A stretch of DNA of 64,000 nt. Origin: Bacillota bacterium (GTDB lineage: Bacteria; Bacillota; Clostridia; Christensenellales; UMGS416). Both the position numbers and the translations under genes were made by a program. The DNA lies in NCBI GenBank assembly GCA_023421955.1, contig JAEZSE010000044.1:73784-137783 (forward strand). Direction: 5' to 3'. Below the pieces are notes generated by a model. The model worked only from the letters and a program-made list of their open reading frames with translations. It ran no database searches and was not told the DNA's origin. Below are positions 32,238 to 40,455 of this stretch, piece by piece. Each line of letters opens with the position of its first letter. The first letter of the stretch is position 1.

Positions 32238-32396
32238 CCAATGGGCGCCCAAGCGGGAAACCGCCACGGGCTTAATAGGGAAGGCGGTGCAAATCCGCCG
32301 CAGCCCCCGCTACTGTGAGGGAAGACAAACCCGGCAAACCACTGTGCAAACGGGAAGGGCCGGGGGAGGATGACACCCAAGCCAGGAGACCTACCC
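32238..32396 (+). promoter_or_regulatory. Cobalamin riboswitch
   Basis: Clear class consensus: TTAATAGGGAA, GGCGGTGCAAATCCGCCGC, AGCCCCCGCTACTGTGAGG, CCACTGTGC, GGGAAGG and GATGACACCCAAGCCAGGAG, then ACCTACC. Upstream of a BtuF-like lipoprotein gene; B12 binding should promote the terminator at 32621. An unusually long expression platform with duplicated hairpin units follows. Confidence 0.95.
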
Positions 32397-32427
32397 AGCA
32401 TGTGTTGACTGCGTAGCAGGCAATGCA

Positions 32428-32555
32428 AGTCGGCTGCGAAGCAGACGATACGAGCGGAACCGCTTGCGGTTCTGCAATGTGTCGGCTGCGCAGCAGACGA
32501 TGCAAGTGTCGTTTTCGTAGAAAACGATACGAGCGGAACCGCTTGCGGTTCTGCA
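32428..32555 (+). repeat. Duplicated hairpin units inside the riboswitch leader
   Basis: A 32-bp segment starting ACGATACGAGCGGAACCGC occurs identically at 32445-32476 and 32524-32555 (79 bp apart), each a GGAACCGC/GCGGTTC hairpin. Each is preceded by GTCGGCTGCG(A/C)AGCAGACGAT-like units. Confidence 0.8.
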
Positions 32556-32620
32556 CGATGGGGTTTATGGCCATGCTTCGGAGGGAAGCGGGCGCCGGAA
32601 ACCTTCATCGGTTTTTGCGT

Positions 32621-32653
32621 ATCGCCCTCCCGCCTGGCCGGAGGGCGATTTTT
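32621..32653 (+). terminator. Riboswitch-controlled terminator
   Basis: ATCGCCCTCC/GGAGGGCGAT (32621-32630, 32640-32649) with 9-nt loop and T-run, 25 bp before the start codon. Confidence 0.88.
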
Positions 32654-32677
32654 ATTTCAAAGGAGGAAACCGAACCG

Positions 32678-33670
32678 ATGAAGAAACAACTCACACTGAT
32701 TCTCGCTTTGCTGCTGGCCCTTTCGCTGGCCGCCTGCGCCACACCGGCCCCCACTGCTGCGCCAACCGCAGCGCCCACTGTTGCCCCCACCGTGGAAGCT
32801 ACCGCAGAACCCACCGCCACCACCGCTTTAGCACCTGAAGCTGGCCTCACGGACTTTTTGGGCGAGACCATCACACTGGAGCAATACCCGGAAACACTGG
32901 TCTCGCTGTCGCCGGCCAATACCGAGATCGTGTTCGCGCTGGGCCTGGGCGGCAAGCTGGTGGGTGTGGACTCGGTCTCCGATTACCCGGAGGAAGCAAA
33001 GGCCATCCAGAAGGTGGGCGACTTCAACGGCCCCAACCTGGAGGCCATCGCTGCCTTAAAGCCCGGCCTGGTGCTGGGCGGCAACAAGCTGCAGAAGGAC
33101 GCCATTGATAAGGTGAAGGGCATTGGCATCCCCACGGTAGCCGCAGAGGCCACCGGCTATGACGATGTGTTCACAAGTATCGAGCTCATTGGCAAGCTCA
33201 CCGGCACCCAAGCAAAGGCCGCCAAAGTGATTGCCGAAATGAAGGCCAAGGAAAAGGCCGTGCTGGATGCCGTGGCCGGGGGCCAAAGCAGCGGCAAGAC
33301 CGTTTATTACGCGATGAGCTGGGGCGAATTTGGCAACTGGACCGCCGGCCCAGGCACCTTCCCTTATGAGTTCATCACCAAATGTGGCGGCAAGCCCATC
33401 ACCGAGGGCGCGCCAGTGGCCTGGGTGAACCTCAGTACCGAGGAGCTGGTGGCAAAAGATCCGGACATTATCCTGCTGGCCAGCGACTCCGGCGACCCGG
33501 AAACCTTCAAGACCGGCGACGCCTACAAAAACCTGAAGGCAGTGAAGAATGGCAACGTCTATGTGGTGGACGCCAACCTGTGCAGCCGCCCGGGTCCGCG
33601 CCTGATTGACGGGTTGAGGCAGTTCGCGCAGTATATCACGGGGCTGACGATCAAGTTCCCCGGAGAATAA
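32678..33670 (+). CDS. btuF: BtuF-like cobalamin/corrinoid-binding lipoprotein
   Basis: 330 residues. Signal ending LSLAACA, an Ala/Pro/Thr linker to ~60, then a periplasmic-binding class III fold: LVSLSPANTEIVFALGLG, VGDFNGPNLEAIAALKPGL, then WVNLSTEELVAKDPDIILL. Binds B12 or a precursor and delivers it to an ABC importer; the upstream cobalamin riboswitch supports this over iron-siderophore binding. No permease or ATPase gene follows, so the importer is encoded elsewhere. ATG 32678 follows AAAGGAGG. Confidence 0.88.
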   Translation: MKKQLTLILALLLALSLAACATPAPTAAPTAAPTVAPTVEATAEPTATTALAPEAGLTDFLGETITLEQYPETLVSLSPANTEIVFALGLGGKLVGVDSVSDYPEEAKAIQKVGDFNGPNLEAIAALKPGLVLGGNKLQKDAIDKVKGIGIPTVAAEATGYDDVFTSIELIGKLTGTQAKAAKVIAEMKAKEKAVLDAVAGGQSSGKTVYYAMSWGEFGNWTAGPGTFPYEFITKCGGKPITEGAPVAWVNLSTEELVAKDPDIILLASDSGDPETFKTGDAYKNLKAVKNGNVYVVDANLCSRPGPRLIDGLRQFAQYITGLTIKFPGE

Positions 33671-33691
33671 CCCCTCTCATTTCAGAAGCAA

Positions 33692-33735
33692 ACCGCCGCC
33701 CCTTCAGTGAACTGGCTGAGGGGGCGGTATTGCGT
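33692..33735 (+). terminator. Hairpin after btuF-like gene
   Basis: ACCGCCGCCCCTTCAG pairs with CTGAGGGGGCGGT around an 8-nt loop (33692-33728), followed by ATTGCGTTT; only a weak T-tract. Confidence 0.6.
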
Positions 33736-33784
33736 TTCTAGGAATGGATGATGGGGTGATTCCTCCGCCCTCCTTGCCCAGGCG

Positions 33785-33907
33785 AACCCTCACCCCCTGG
33801 CCCCTCCCCCAAGGGATTGGGGGAGGGGGTCAAGATACGATTAGCCGTAATATTCTAACTTTACCCCTCCCCCGATCCCACGGGGGAGGGGTAGGGGTGA
33901 GGGTATC
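33785..33907. repeat. Two R2 palindromes in opposite orientation
   Basis: 33785-33830: ACCCTCACCCCCTGGCCCC, CTCCCCCA/TGGGGGAG. 33859-33904: TACCCCTCCCCCGATCCC and GGGGGAGGGGTAGGGGTGAGGG. The first reads CCCTCACCCC outward on the left, the second GGGGTGAGGG on the right, so the whole is a larger inverted repeat. No gene between 33671 and 34009; TATAAT at 33970-33975 may serve the next gene. Confidence 0.55.
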
Positions 33908-34009
33908 CAATCGGGTGAAAGACAGGGAAGTTGGAGAGCAAAGGGGTTTGTGGAGAGGGTTGATGATGGTATAATGTTTCCCATGCGGCCTGAGCCGCAG
34001 GGAGGGTTT

Positions 34010-34960
34010 ATGTCCAGGCAGGCATATCTGATCCGCGAATTTCTAAGAAGAAACAACGTGAAGGAACGGGGCCGCGACCGCTCCCAGCTGCAGCGCCGGG
34101 CCCAGGATGACTTTGCGATGAAGGCTGCCATCCGCGCCCCCCGCGGCACCGTGATGGAGCGAGACGAGGCCGCCGGTATGGACGCCCTTTGGGTGCGGGC
34201 CGAAGCCGTGCCGGAGGAGTGCAGAAAGACACTGCTCTATTTCCACGGCGGCGCGTTTTACAGCGGCTCCAGCGAGACCCACAAGGGATTAGCGGCGGCC
34301 ATATCCGAGGCGTCCGGACTGCGGGCGCTGCTGGTGGATTACCGCATGAGCCCCGAACACGCCTACCCCGCCGCCCACGAGGACGCTCTGGCAGCCTACC
34401 GCTGGCTGCTGGACCAGGACATCGCGCCCAGTGACATTGCCCTGGGCGGCGACTCCGCCGGCGGCAACCTGGTGCTCTCCACACTGCTATCCGCCCGTGA
34501 CGCCGGGCTCCCCATGCCCGCAGCCGCGGTGCTGCTTTCGCCCTGGCTGGATGTGGTGGACTATGCCGGCGAAACCCATGTGAGCATGCAGGACGACGAC
34601 CCCTCCATTGATCTGGCAGCCCTGATGGCCGATAGCCGGCAGTATTTCGGAGAGGAGCCGGACCGCAGCCGCATCCGCCTGCTGGATCGGAGCATGGCCG
34701 GCCTGCCGCCGCTGTTTATCCAGACCGGCGAGCTGGAAGTGCTGCTGAGCGACTCGGTCACGCTGGCCCAGCGGGCCCGCACCGACGGCGTGGAAGCCAC
34801 GCTGCAGGTGTGGCCGGAGCTGTGGCATGTGTTTCAGGCGCTCACGGCGATCTTGCCGGAGGCCCGGCAGGCTGTGGGGCACATTGGAGAGTTTTTGGCG
34901 AAGAGGCTCAATGTGCAGCGCGATCCTGCTGATGGATTAATCCAGCCATATTACTTGTAA
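34010..34960 (+). CDS. HSL-type alpha/beta-hydrolase (esterase/lipase)
   Basis: 316 residues. Oxyanion motif YFHGGAFYSGS, nucleophile elbow GGDSAGGN with catalytic Ser, acidic GELEVLLSDS, and catalytic His in LWHVFQ. This is the hormone-sensitive-lipase family of small-acyl esterases, cytosolic. ATG 34010 follows GGAGGG. Single gene ended by a strong terminator at 34964. Confidence 0.9.
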   Translation: MSRQAYLIREFLRRNNVKERGRDRSQLQRRAQDDFAMKAAIRAPRGTVMERDEAAGMDALWVRAEAVPEECRKTLLYFHGGAFYSGSSETHKGLAAAISEASGLRALLVDYRMSPEHAYPAAHEDALAAYRWLLDQDIAPSDIALGGDSAGGNLVLSTLLSARDAGLPMPAAAVLLSPWLDVVDYAGETHVSMQDDDPSIDLAALMADSRQYFGEEPDRSRIRLLDRSMAGLPPLFIQTGELEVLLSDSVTLAQRARTDGVEATLQVWPELWHVFQALTAILPEARQAVGHIGEFLAKRLNVQRDPADGLIQPYYL

Positions 34961-34963
34961 GTG

Positions 34964-34992
34964 AAGGGGTTGCCGGTGGGCAACCCCTTTTC
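34964..34992 (+). terminator. Intrinsic terminator after the esterase gene
   Basis: Perfect AAGGGGTTGCC/GGCAACCCCTT (34964-34974, 34979-34989), GGTG loop, short T-tract. Confidence 0.85.
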
Positions 34993-35087
34993 ATCTATCT
35001 TGCCAGGTGAGTAAATTATCCGTTTTTGATGGAAACCATTGCCTATTCATCCCATCTTTGTAATACAATAGCTCTGAGGTGATCGCC

Positions 35088-35756
35088 ATGCCCGAGCCTT
35101 TGATTGCCATTGGTCTGCTGGTACTGCTGATGATCCCCTACCTCATCGTGGAATACAAATCTCCCTCTGTTTGGTGGAAGCTCGCGCTGAAGACTGCCTG
35201 CAGCCTGGCCTTTCTGGCTGCGGCGTTGGTGGCGGCAATCACAGCCCCCGGCGGCTGGCGGGGCTGGCACGGCATTTTTGTGCTGGCGTTTATGCTTTCC
35301 CTGGTCGGAGATGTGCTGCTGGCCGTGCCGATGAAGCGCTCGCTGCCCTCGGGCATGGGAGCCTTCTTTATCGCGCAATGCTGCTTTGCAGAGGCTTTTA
35401 TCACCCGATGGGGGCTCTCGCCGTGGGATTCGCTCGTGTTTGCCTTGCTGGCCGGGCCGGCGCTGGCCACGCTGCTGCTGGCTCCCCGCATGGAGTATGA
35501 TGGGCCAATGAAGTTCCCGGCGCTGCTCTATGCCGTGGCACTCTCCGCGATGGCAACCAAGGCTGTCTCCGGGCTTTATACAGTAGGGTGGGCCATCGCC
35601 TGGCCCGCCGCCGCCGGAGGGCTGCTGTTTTTCGCCTCCGATGTGATCCTGTGCTTCATCGTGTTTGGCAAACGCAAAGCGCCCGTCCTGCGGGCGCTGA
35701 ACCTGATTTGCTATTTCGTGGGGCAAGGGTTGCTGGCGTATAGCCTGTATGTGTAG
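35088..35756 (+). CDS. YhhN/TMEM86-family membrane protein
   Basis: 222 residues with about eight membrane segments. LSLVGDVLLAVPMK, GAFFIAQCCFAEAF and FFASDVILCF match the YhhN (lysoplasmalogenase, TMEM86) family, which hydrolyses the vinyl-ether bond of lysoplasmalogens. Clostridia make plasmalogens, so the activity is plausible. ATG 35088 follows GAGGTG. Single gene. Confidence 0.85.
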   Translation: MPEPLIAIGLLVLLMIPYLIVEYKSPSVWWKLALKTACSLAFLAAALVAAITAPGGWRGWHGIFVLAFMLSLVGDVLLAVPMKRSLPSGMGAFFIAQCCFAEAFITRWGLSPWDSLVFALLAGPALATLLLAPRMEYDGPMKFPALLYAVALSAMATKAVSGLYTVGWAIAWPAAAGGLLFFASDVILCFIVFGKRKAPVLRALNLICYFVGQGLLAYSLYV

Positions 35757-35858
35757 AGTCTGTTTACTCACAGTTCTTTACCTCCCTCTTTGAGGGAGGT
35801 GGCTGCCGCAGCAGACGGAAGGAGTTACATCTCGTCTGTTTGGGGTCCGGAAGCTTAT

Positions 35859-36044
35859 GTACTTTTGCGTGTCAAAAGTACCAAAACCAACCGGGGGGAG
35901 CAAGTTTCTGAGACCTCACCTCAAAACCCATCAGGCGGGCCGACGACAACTCGTCGGGGTTCGCCCTCCTCAAACAGTCGCTCGGCCTGATCGCCCTCTT
36001 GGGTTTCTCGGCTGAGGGGAAACTTGCAAGCCCCCGGACCCCCA
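35859..36044 (+). repeat. Structured ~190-nt interspersed element, copy 3
   Basis: 9-bp hairpin GTACTTTTG-CGTGT-CAAAAGTAC (35859-35881), then CCGGGGGGAGCAAGTTTC pairing with GAAACTTGCAAGCCCCCGG apart from a small bulge, and inner AAACCC/GGGTTT. Fills the gap between two convergent genes (35757-36062). Confidence 0.7.
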
Positions 36045-36062
36045 GAAAACGGAACGCATTTA

Positions 36063-36602
36063 TTACCTCATATCATTGCCAAATGCTTTCCGATACCCCT
36101 CCAACGCCCGTTCAATGGCCAGCACCGCCTCCACCCTTCCTTCCACCTTGTCCACCGTGGTTTTCCCATGCTCCAGTTGCTTATAAACCTCAAAAAAATG
36201 AGCGATTTCGGCGAATATGTGGGGTGGTAACGACGAAATGTCGGTATAACTATTCATCTGCGGGTCGCCAAAGGGGATCGCGATAATCTTTTCATCCATC
36301 TCTTCGCAATCGGTCATCGTGATCACGCCAATGGGGTAACAATCCACCAGCGTGAGCGGGTGCAGCGGCTCGGCGCACAGCACCAGCACGTCCAGAGGGT
36401 CACCGTCGTCGGAGAGCGTGCGGGGCAGGAAACCGTAGTTGGCGGGGTAATGGGTGGAGGTGTAGAGGATCCGGTCCAGCCGGAGCATGCCCGTCTCCTT
36501 GTCCATCTCATACTTCTGCTTGCTGCCCTTGGGGATTTCCACCACGGCCAGAAACCGTGAGGTTGTCATGCGCGCGGATGAAATGTCATGCCATGGATTC
36601 AT
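36063..36602 (-). CDS. ppa: Inorganic pyrophosphatase, family I
   Basis: 179 residues. EIPKGSKQKYEMDKETG near the N-terminus, the catalytic Asp cluster in DDGDPLDVLVL, and DEKIIAIP are diagnostic. Soluble Mg2+-dependent hydrolysis of PPi. ATG 36602 follows GAGGTG. Single gene convergent with the YhhN gene. Confidence 0.93.
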   Translation of the reverse strand: MNPWHDISSARMTTSRFLAVVEIPKGSKQKYEMDKETGMLRLDRILYTSTHYPANYGFLPRTLSDDGDPLDVLVLCAEPLHPLTLVDCYPIGVITMTDCEEMDEKIIAIPFGDPQMNSYTDISSLPPHIFAEIAHFFEVYKQLEHGKTTVDKVEGRVEAVLAIERALEGYRKAFGNDMR

Positions 36603-36806
36603 GCTGCTCACCTCAAAAACCAGTATAACCCATTCAACAGACAACGGCTAGAACAATCCATGGAAACGATGGCAATCAAGCAGATTATGATAACTCCATT
36701 TCGGCATTTGTTTCCATATTTGCAAACTAATATTACTACCATAAGAATTAGCTGCATGATATAGTTGTATCGAAATAATCGGTTCTCTATATAAGGAGTG
36801 TTCTCC

Positions 36807-38129
36807 ATGCGAAAAGGAATCATATTGGCGGTGATGCTAGCCATCATCGCAACCGTCGCGGGATGCGCCTTTCACGGGCTGCTTCCTGCTTTTTTGCTGC
36901 CCGGAAACCTGCTCCCCGGTGGCGGAGAAACGGCGATGCCTGCCGCCACAACCTCGCCCGTTGTAACCACAGAGCCAACCACGGCTACACCGGCCACAAC
37001 CGAGGACCCCACGCCCGAGCCCACGCCAACAACCGCCCCGGCCCCCAAGCCCTATGACACCGTGGCCCGTTACGAAAGCGCCATGCCCGAGGGGCTCACG
37101 CTGGCGCTGGAGTATGACCGTTATGCCACGCCGCTTGATTATTTTGTGGCATTAAAAAGCGGCAAGGTTTATGAGAAGGCCTCTGTGGAATCCAAAAAAC
37201 TGCTGAGCTTTTCTGCCGGAACCCGTTACCGCGTGGACAAATCGGTGCTGGGTGAGGATGGCAAAAGCCACTGGTACCATGTGCTTTGGAGTGACAAAAC
37301 CGGCAGCCGTTCGGGCTATGTGAAGCACAGCGCCGGCCAGGCCCGCAGCTTCCGCCTGGGCATGCTGCTGGACCGGGCAAAAAAGCTCAAGGACCAGACC
37401 GACATGGGCCAGACAGTTTTTATTACCAACTATAAAGACGCCCACGGCAAACCTCCTGCCCTGCCCGGTGGCAAAGAACAGGACGCCTGGGGTTACCGCC
37501 GCAGCCAGAGCGCGCCGGCCTATTCCGAAGCCAGCACCAAGTCCGCCTTCCGCTACGCGCCGGATGGGTTGCTGGGCCACAAGCTGGAAGAGACCGGCGG
37601 CATGACGAAGATCTTCTTCCCCACCTTCGGCGAGGCCTATTGGGTGCAAAACAAATATGTGTCCAAGGAAGATGATGCCATTGCAACGCTTATGCAGGTC
37701 GTGGCAGTGGACCGTCTGCACCAAAACTCAGCCGTGCTGGAATACAAAGAAAATGGCTGGAAGTTGATCGGCTTAAGCTATGTCTCCACCGGCAAGGAGG
37801 GCGGCTACTCCCTGAAAACGCCTCTGGGTGATTTCATGGCCCAGGGCCGCTACAAACAGTTTTATTACTACGCCGACGGCACCAAGGTGATTGACGGCCA
37901 CGCACCGTGGGCGGTCCGCTTTTCAGGCGGCGGCTACCTGCACGGCGTGCCCAGCAAAAGCAGTTATGACGAAGCCGGTAAGCGGCAGGACAAGCCCGCC
38001 GCCGAATCCTTGCGCTCACTGGGTACAACGCCGCAGTCGCACATGTGCGTGCGCAACTATACCAGCTTTGCCAAGTTTCTCTATGACCGGTTTGTGAAGG
38101 GGCAAGGTGCGGTGATTGTGTTGGAGTGA
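36807..38129 (+). CDS. L,D-transpeptidase (YkuD) lipoprotein
   Basis: 440 residues. Signal ending TVAGCA, a Thr/Pro/Ala linker to ~75, an SH3-like part (WYHVLWSDKTGSRSGYVKH), then a C-terminal YkuD domain with YLHGVPS and the catalytic-cysteine motif SHMCVRN, where most family members have SHGC. Expected to form 3-3 peptidoglycan cross-links or attach proteins to the wall. ATG 36807 follows AAGGAG. Single gene. Confidence 0.82.
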   Translation: MRKGIILAVMLAIIATVAGCAFHGLLPAFLLPGNLLPGGGETAMPAATTSPVVTTEPTTATPATTEDPTPEPTPTTAPAPKPYDTVARYESAMPEGLTLALEYDRYATPLDYFVALKSGKVYEKASVESKKLLSFSAGTRYRVDKSVLGEDGKSHWYHVLWSDKTGSRSGYVKHSAGQARSFRLGMLLDRAKKLKDQTDMGQTVFITNYKDAHGKPPALPGGKEQDAWGYRRSQSAPAYSEASTKSAFRYAPDGLLGHKLEETGGMTKIFFPTFGEAYWVQNKYVSKEDDAIATLMQVVAVDRLHQNSAVLEYKENGWKLIGLSYVSTGKEGGYSLKTPLGDFMAQGRYKQFYYYADGTKVIDGHAPWAVRFSGGGYLHGVPSKSSYDEAGKRQDKPAAESLRSLGTTPQSHMCVRNYTSFAKFLYDRFVKGQGAVIVLE

Positions 38130-38235
38130 CGCCCAAAGGCGGCCTGTTTCATAAACCGCGATTTTCTGATATCATAATCATGTATTGAGATGTGCCGGTT
38201 TACATTGGATGCGAAGCGGTCAGGACAGGCGGTAT

Positions 38236-39222
38236 ATGGCGGAACTCCAAATGGAACACAAACCCGAAACCAAACTGGAAAAGCTTTTGCGAGGCCGGGC
38301 CGAAGGCACGGCCATCGCGCTGCGCGGCTGCGAGCCCGCGCTTTTGGAGGCGCTCCGCGCACGGTTCGGCGGGGATTGCCCCCTGCCGCTGCGCCTGTTT
38401 GAGCCCTGCCGCGTAGAACACCCCCACTCGGCGTTTCTGAGAAAGGCTACGGAACAAGGTGGAACCCAGGCGCTGCAAACCACGCTTTTCGCTCCGGGGG
38501 GCAAACTCCATGAGCTCCGGGCGGAAGAGTGGCAGCCAAAGGAATACTTCATCAAAAAGCCGCAGGACTTTGATGTGCTGCGGGGGTTTTTACGCGATGT
38601 GGAGCTGCACCCCTGCAAGGCGCAGCCGCATCAGGAAGGCGCCGCATCGCTGGCACTGCTGGGGCTCACACCCACCCGCGAGCTCGAAACCCGCTGGGCC
38701 GGGCCGGATCTGGCCCGCCGGGCACTGGAATCAGCTGATGAAGCTGCCGCCAGCTGCTTAAGGAAACTGGAGCGCCAGCTGCACCGCCGGGCCGAGGAAG
38801 CCTGCAGGGCCGGGGCCAGGGCTTGCGTGCTGCGCGACGGCGCGGCGTTGCCATTGCCGGAGGATTGGTTGGGGGAAGCCGCCCGCCACACCGAGTGGCT
38901 TCACAAGGCCGGCCTCTATCCATGGTTTGAGATTGCTGCACCCACTGCGGCGCTGTTTGCGGAGCTTGCCCAAACGCAAGCCGGGGCCATGCTGCCGCTG
39001 GCTGACGCGTTGGCCGAGGGGTTCCCGGCGCTGCCAGCCGGGGTTCGGCTGCTGCTGGAGATGGACCTGACCGCCGGGCTGCCCGAATCAGATGGGTTGA
39101 AGCGGCTGCTCTATGAATGCCGCTGCGCGGTGCTGCTGCTGGACTGCCGCGAGGCGGACGGGGAGCAATTGGTGGCTGTGGTGGAGGGATTGCTGCCCTT
39201 GGCCGGGGCCGCAAACAGCTGA
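38236..39222 (+). CDS. Uroporphyrinogen-decarboxylase-like protein (weak)
   Basis: 328 residues, soluble, Ala/Leu/Arg-rich. The N-terminal half has the layout of UroD-related corrinoid methyltransferases (KLEKLLRG at the start, EYFIKKPQDFDVLRGFLRD near 100). The C-terminal half (AARHTEWLHKAGLYPWFEIA, LLLEMDLTAGLPE) fits the same TIM-barrel tail, but the middle is short and known active-site blocks are missing, so it may be non-catalytic. Start uncertain (ATG 38236; earlier ATG 38209, TTG 38185). Confidence 0.5.
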   Translation: MAELQMEHKPETKLEKLLRGRAEGTAIALRGCEPALLEALRARFGGDCPLPLRLFEPCRVEHPHSAFLRKATEQGGTQALQTTLFAPGGKLHELRAEEWQPKEYFIKKPQDFDVLRGFLRDVELHPCKAQPHQEGAASLALLGLTPTRELETRWAGPDLARRALESADEAAASCLRKLERQLHRRAEEACRAGARACVLRDGAALPLPEDWLGEAARHTEWLHKAGLYPWFEIAAPTAALFAELAQTQAGAMLPLADALAEGFPALPAGVRLLLEMDLTAGLPESDGLKRLLYECRCAVLLLDCREADGEQLVAVVEGLLPLAGAANS

Positions 39223-39316
39223 CCGACAGCAATTGTCACATACTCTTTTGAACCCTGTCACACAGATGTCATATTGATTGCGGTATCATGCTCTTGAGAA
39301 GATGGGCGGAGATCAA

Positions 39317-39858
39317 ATGAACAAAAGCGCTGCCAGGCATTGCCAGAGACTCTATGAGAGCCTCTGCGCGCGCTTTGGCGAGGAGAAGGCTGCAGAAATC
39401 TGCGGCAGGGGCGTGAGCGCCTCCGCATCGCCGGAGCAAAAGGGGCAATGGGCGGCAGAAGCCATGGAGCGGATCGCCAGCATGCTCCCGGCGGAAGAGT
39501 TGGCTCCTGTGATGGCCGGCTGCGCCTGCGGGCCGGGTCAGGGCCAGCTGGATTCAGCCCGCCGGTTCTGGCTGCAAGCAGGCAGCCTGGAAGAATATTG
39601 CAACAAGCGCAACGAGGAGATGAAGGGCAGCGCCCATTTGGAGGCACGAGACGGAAAGTTGTATATATCCTATCCGCGCTGCTACTGCGCCATGATCAAG
39701 AATTCCCCCGTCGCCATCCCGAAAACGTGGTGCCAATGCTCCTGCGAATTCACCCGTCGGTCCTGCTCCTATGCCATGGACGGCCGGTGGAAGTGAAGCT
39801 GCTGAAAGCAGCCGCAAGCGGCGATGATGAATGCCTGTTTGAAGTGACATTGCTCTGA
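39317..39858 (+). pseudogene. DUF6144-type protein with a -1 frameshift near the C-terminus
   Basis: The first frame (39317-39796, 159 residues) reads YESLCARFGEEKAAEICGRG, GSLEEYCNKRNEEMKGSAHL, YISYPRCYCAMIKN and PKTWCQCSCEF, then stops. The expected C-terminal strand of this family (RPVEVKLLKAAASGDDECLF, then EVTLL and stop) follows in the -1 frame up to 39858. One missing base around 39770-39785 would explain it. It is either a real recent mutation or a sequence error. Cys-rich, soluble, unknown function; family name given from memory. Confidence 0.7.
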
Positions 39859-39972
39859 CGATTTGATACAAATAGCATGGTGGAACCGCAGGAGCCGCCC
39901 GCTCATACTATGGAGCATAAGGGCCGGCCCCGGGCTTTGCCGCATCTCCGGCCCGGTTTGGAGAAGATCAAC

Positions 39973-40455
39973 ATGGCGGAACAACACAGCGGCCAACCCA
40001 CCAGCGCCGTGGCCGTGGTCACGGGCAGCCCGGCCTATCAGGGCATCCGGGGCACCGTGCGCTTTGACCAGACCCGGGGCGGCGTGGTCGTGAAGGCAGA
40101 GTTCAGCGGCCTGCCGCAAACCCCTTCGGGCTTTTTGGCCTTCCACCTGCACAGCGGGGACTGCAAGCTCAGCCCCGACAGCGCCGGCGGCGACTGGTTC
40201 CCCAGCGCCGGCAGCCATTACAACCCCACAAGCCAGCTCCACCCCCGCCACGCCGGAGACTTCCCGGTGATTCTGGAAACCCGCTATGGTGCGGCGCAAC
40301 TGATGTTTCTGACTGACCGCTTCACCGTGGCGCAGGCAATCGGCGGCGCCGTGGTGGTGCACCTGCAGAGCGACGATTACCGCACCCAGCCGGCCGGAAA
40401 CGCCGGGCCCAAGATCGCCTGCGGCCAGGTGATGCCGGAGCGCGGGCTTTATTAG
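39973..40455 (+). CDS. Cu/Zn superoxide dismutase-like protein without signal peptide
   Basis: 160 residues. All seven metal ligands can be placed: His58 and His60 (FHLH), His82 (SHYNP), His90, His93 and Asp96 (HPRHAGD), His130 (VVVHLQSDD). Cys64 and Cys150 match the conserved disulphide. The active-site Arg (GNAGxRxACG) is Lys147 here. Cu/Zn SODs are normally exported, but no signal peptide is seen from ATG 39973 (after GGAG), nor in the upstream in-frame extension. Its stop overlaps the convergent VanW gene's stop. Confidence 0.85.
   Translation: MAEQHSGQPTSAVAVVTGSPAYQGIRGTVRFDQTRGGVVVKAEFSGLPQTPSGFLAFHLHSGDCKLSPDSAGGDWFPSAGSHYNPTSQLHPRHAGDFPVILETRYGAAQLMFLTDRFTVAQAIGGAVVVHLQSDDYRTQPAGNAGPKIACGQVMPERGLY

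Noticed and set aside
32423..32677. 85-residue N-terminal extension of the BtuF-like protein
   Set aside because: It covers duplicated hairpins and the terminator; the signal peptide starts at ATG 32678 right after AAAGGAGG.
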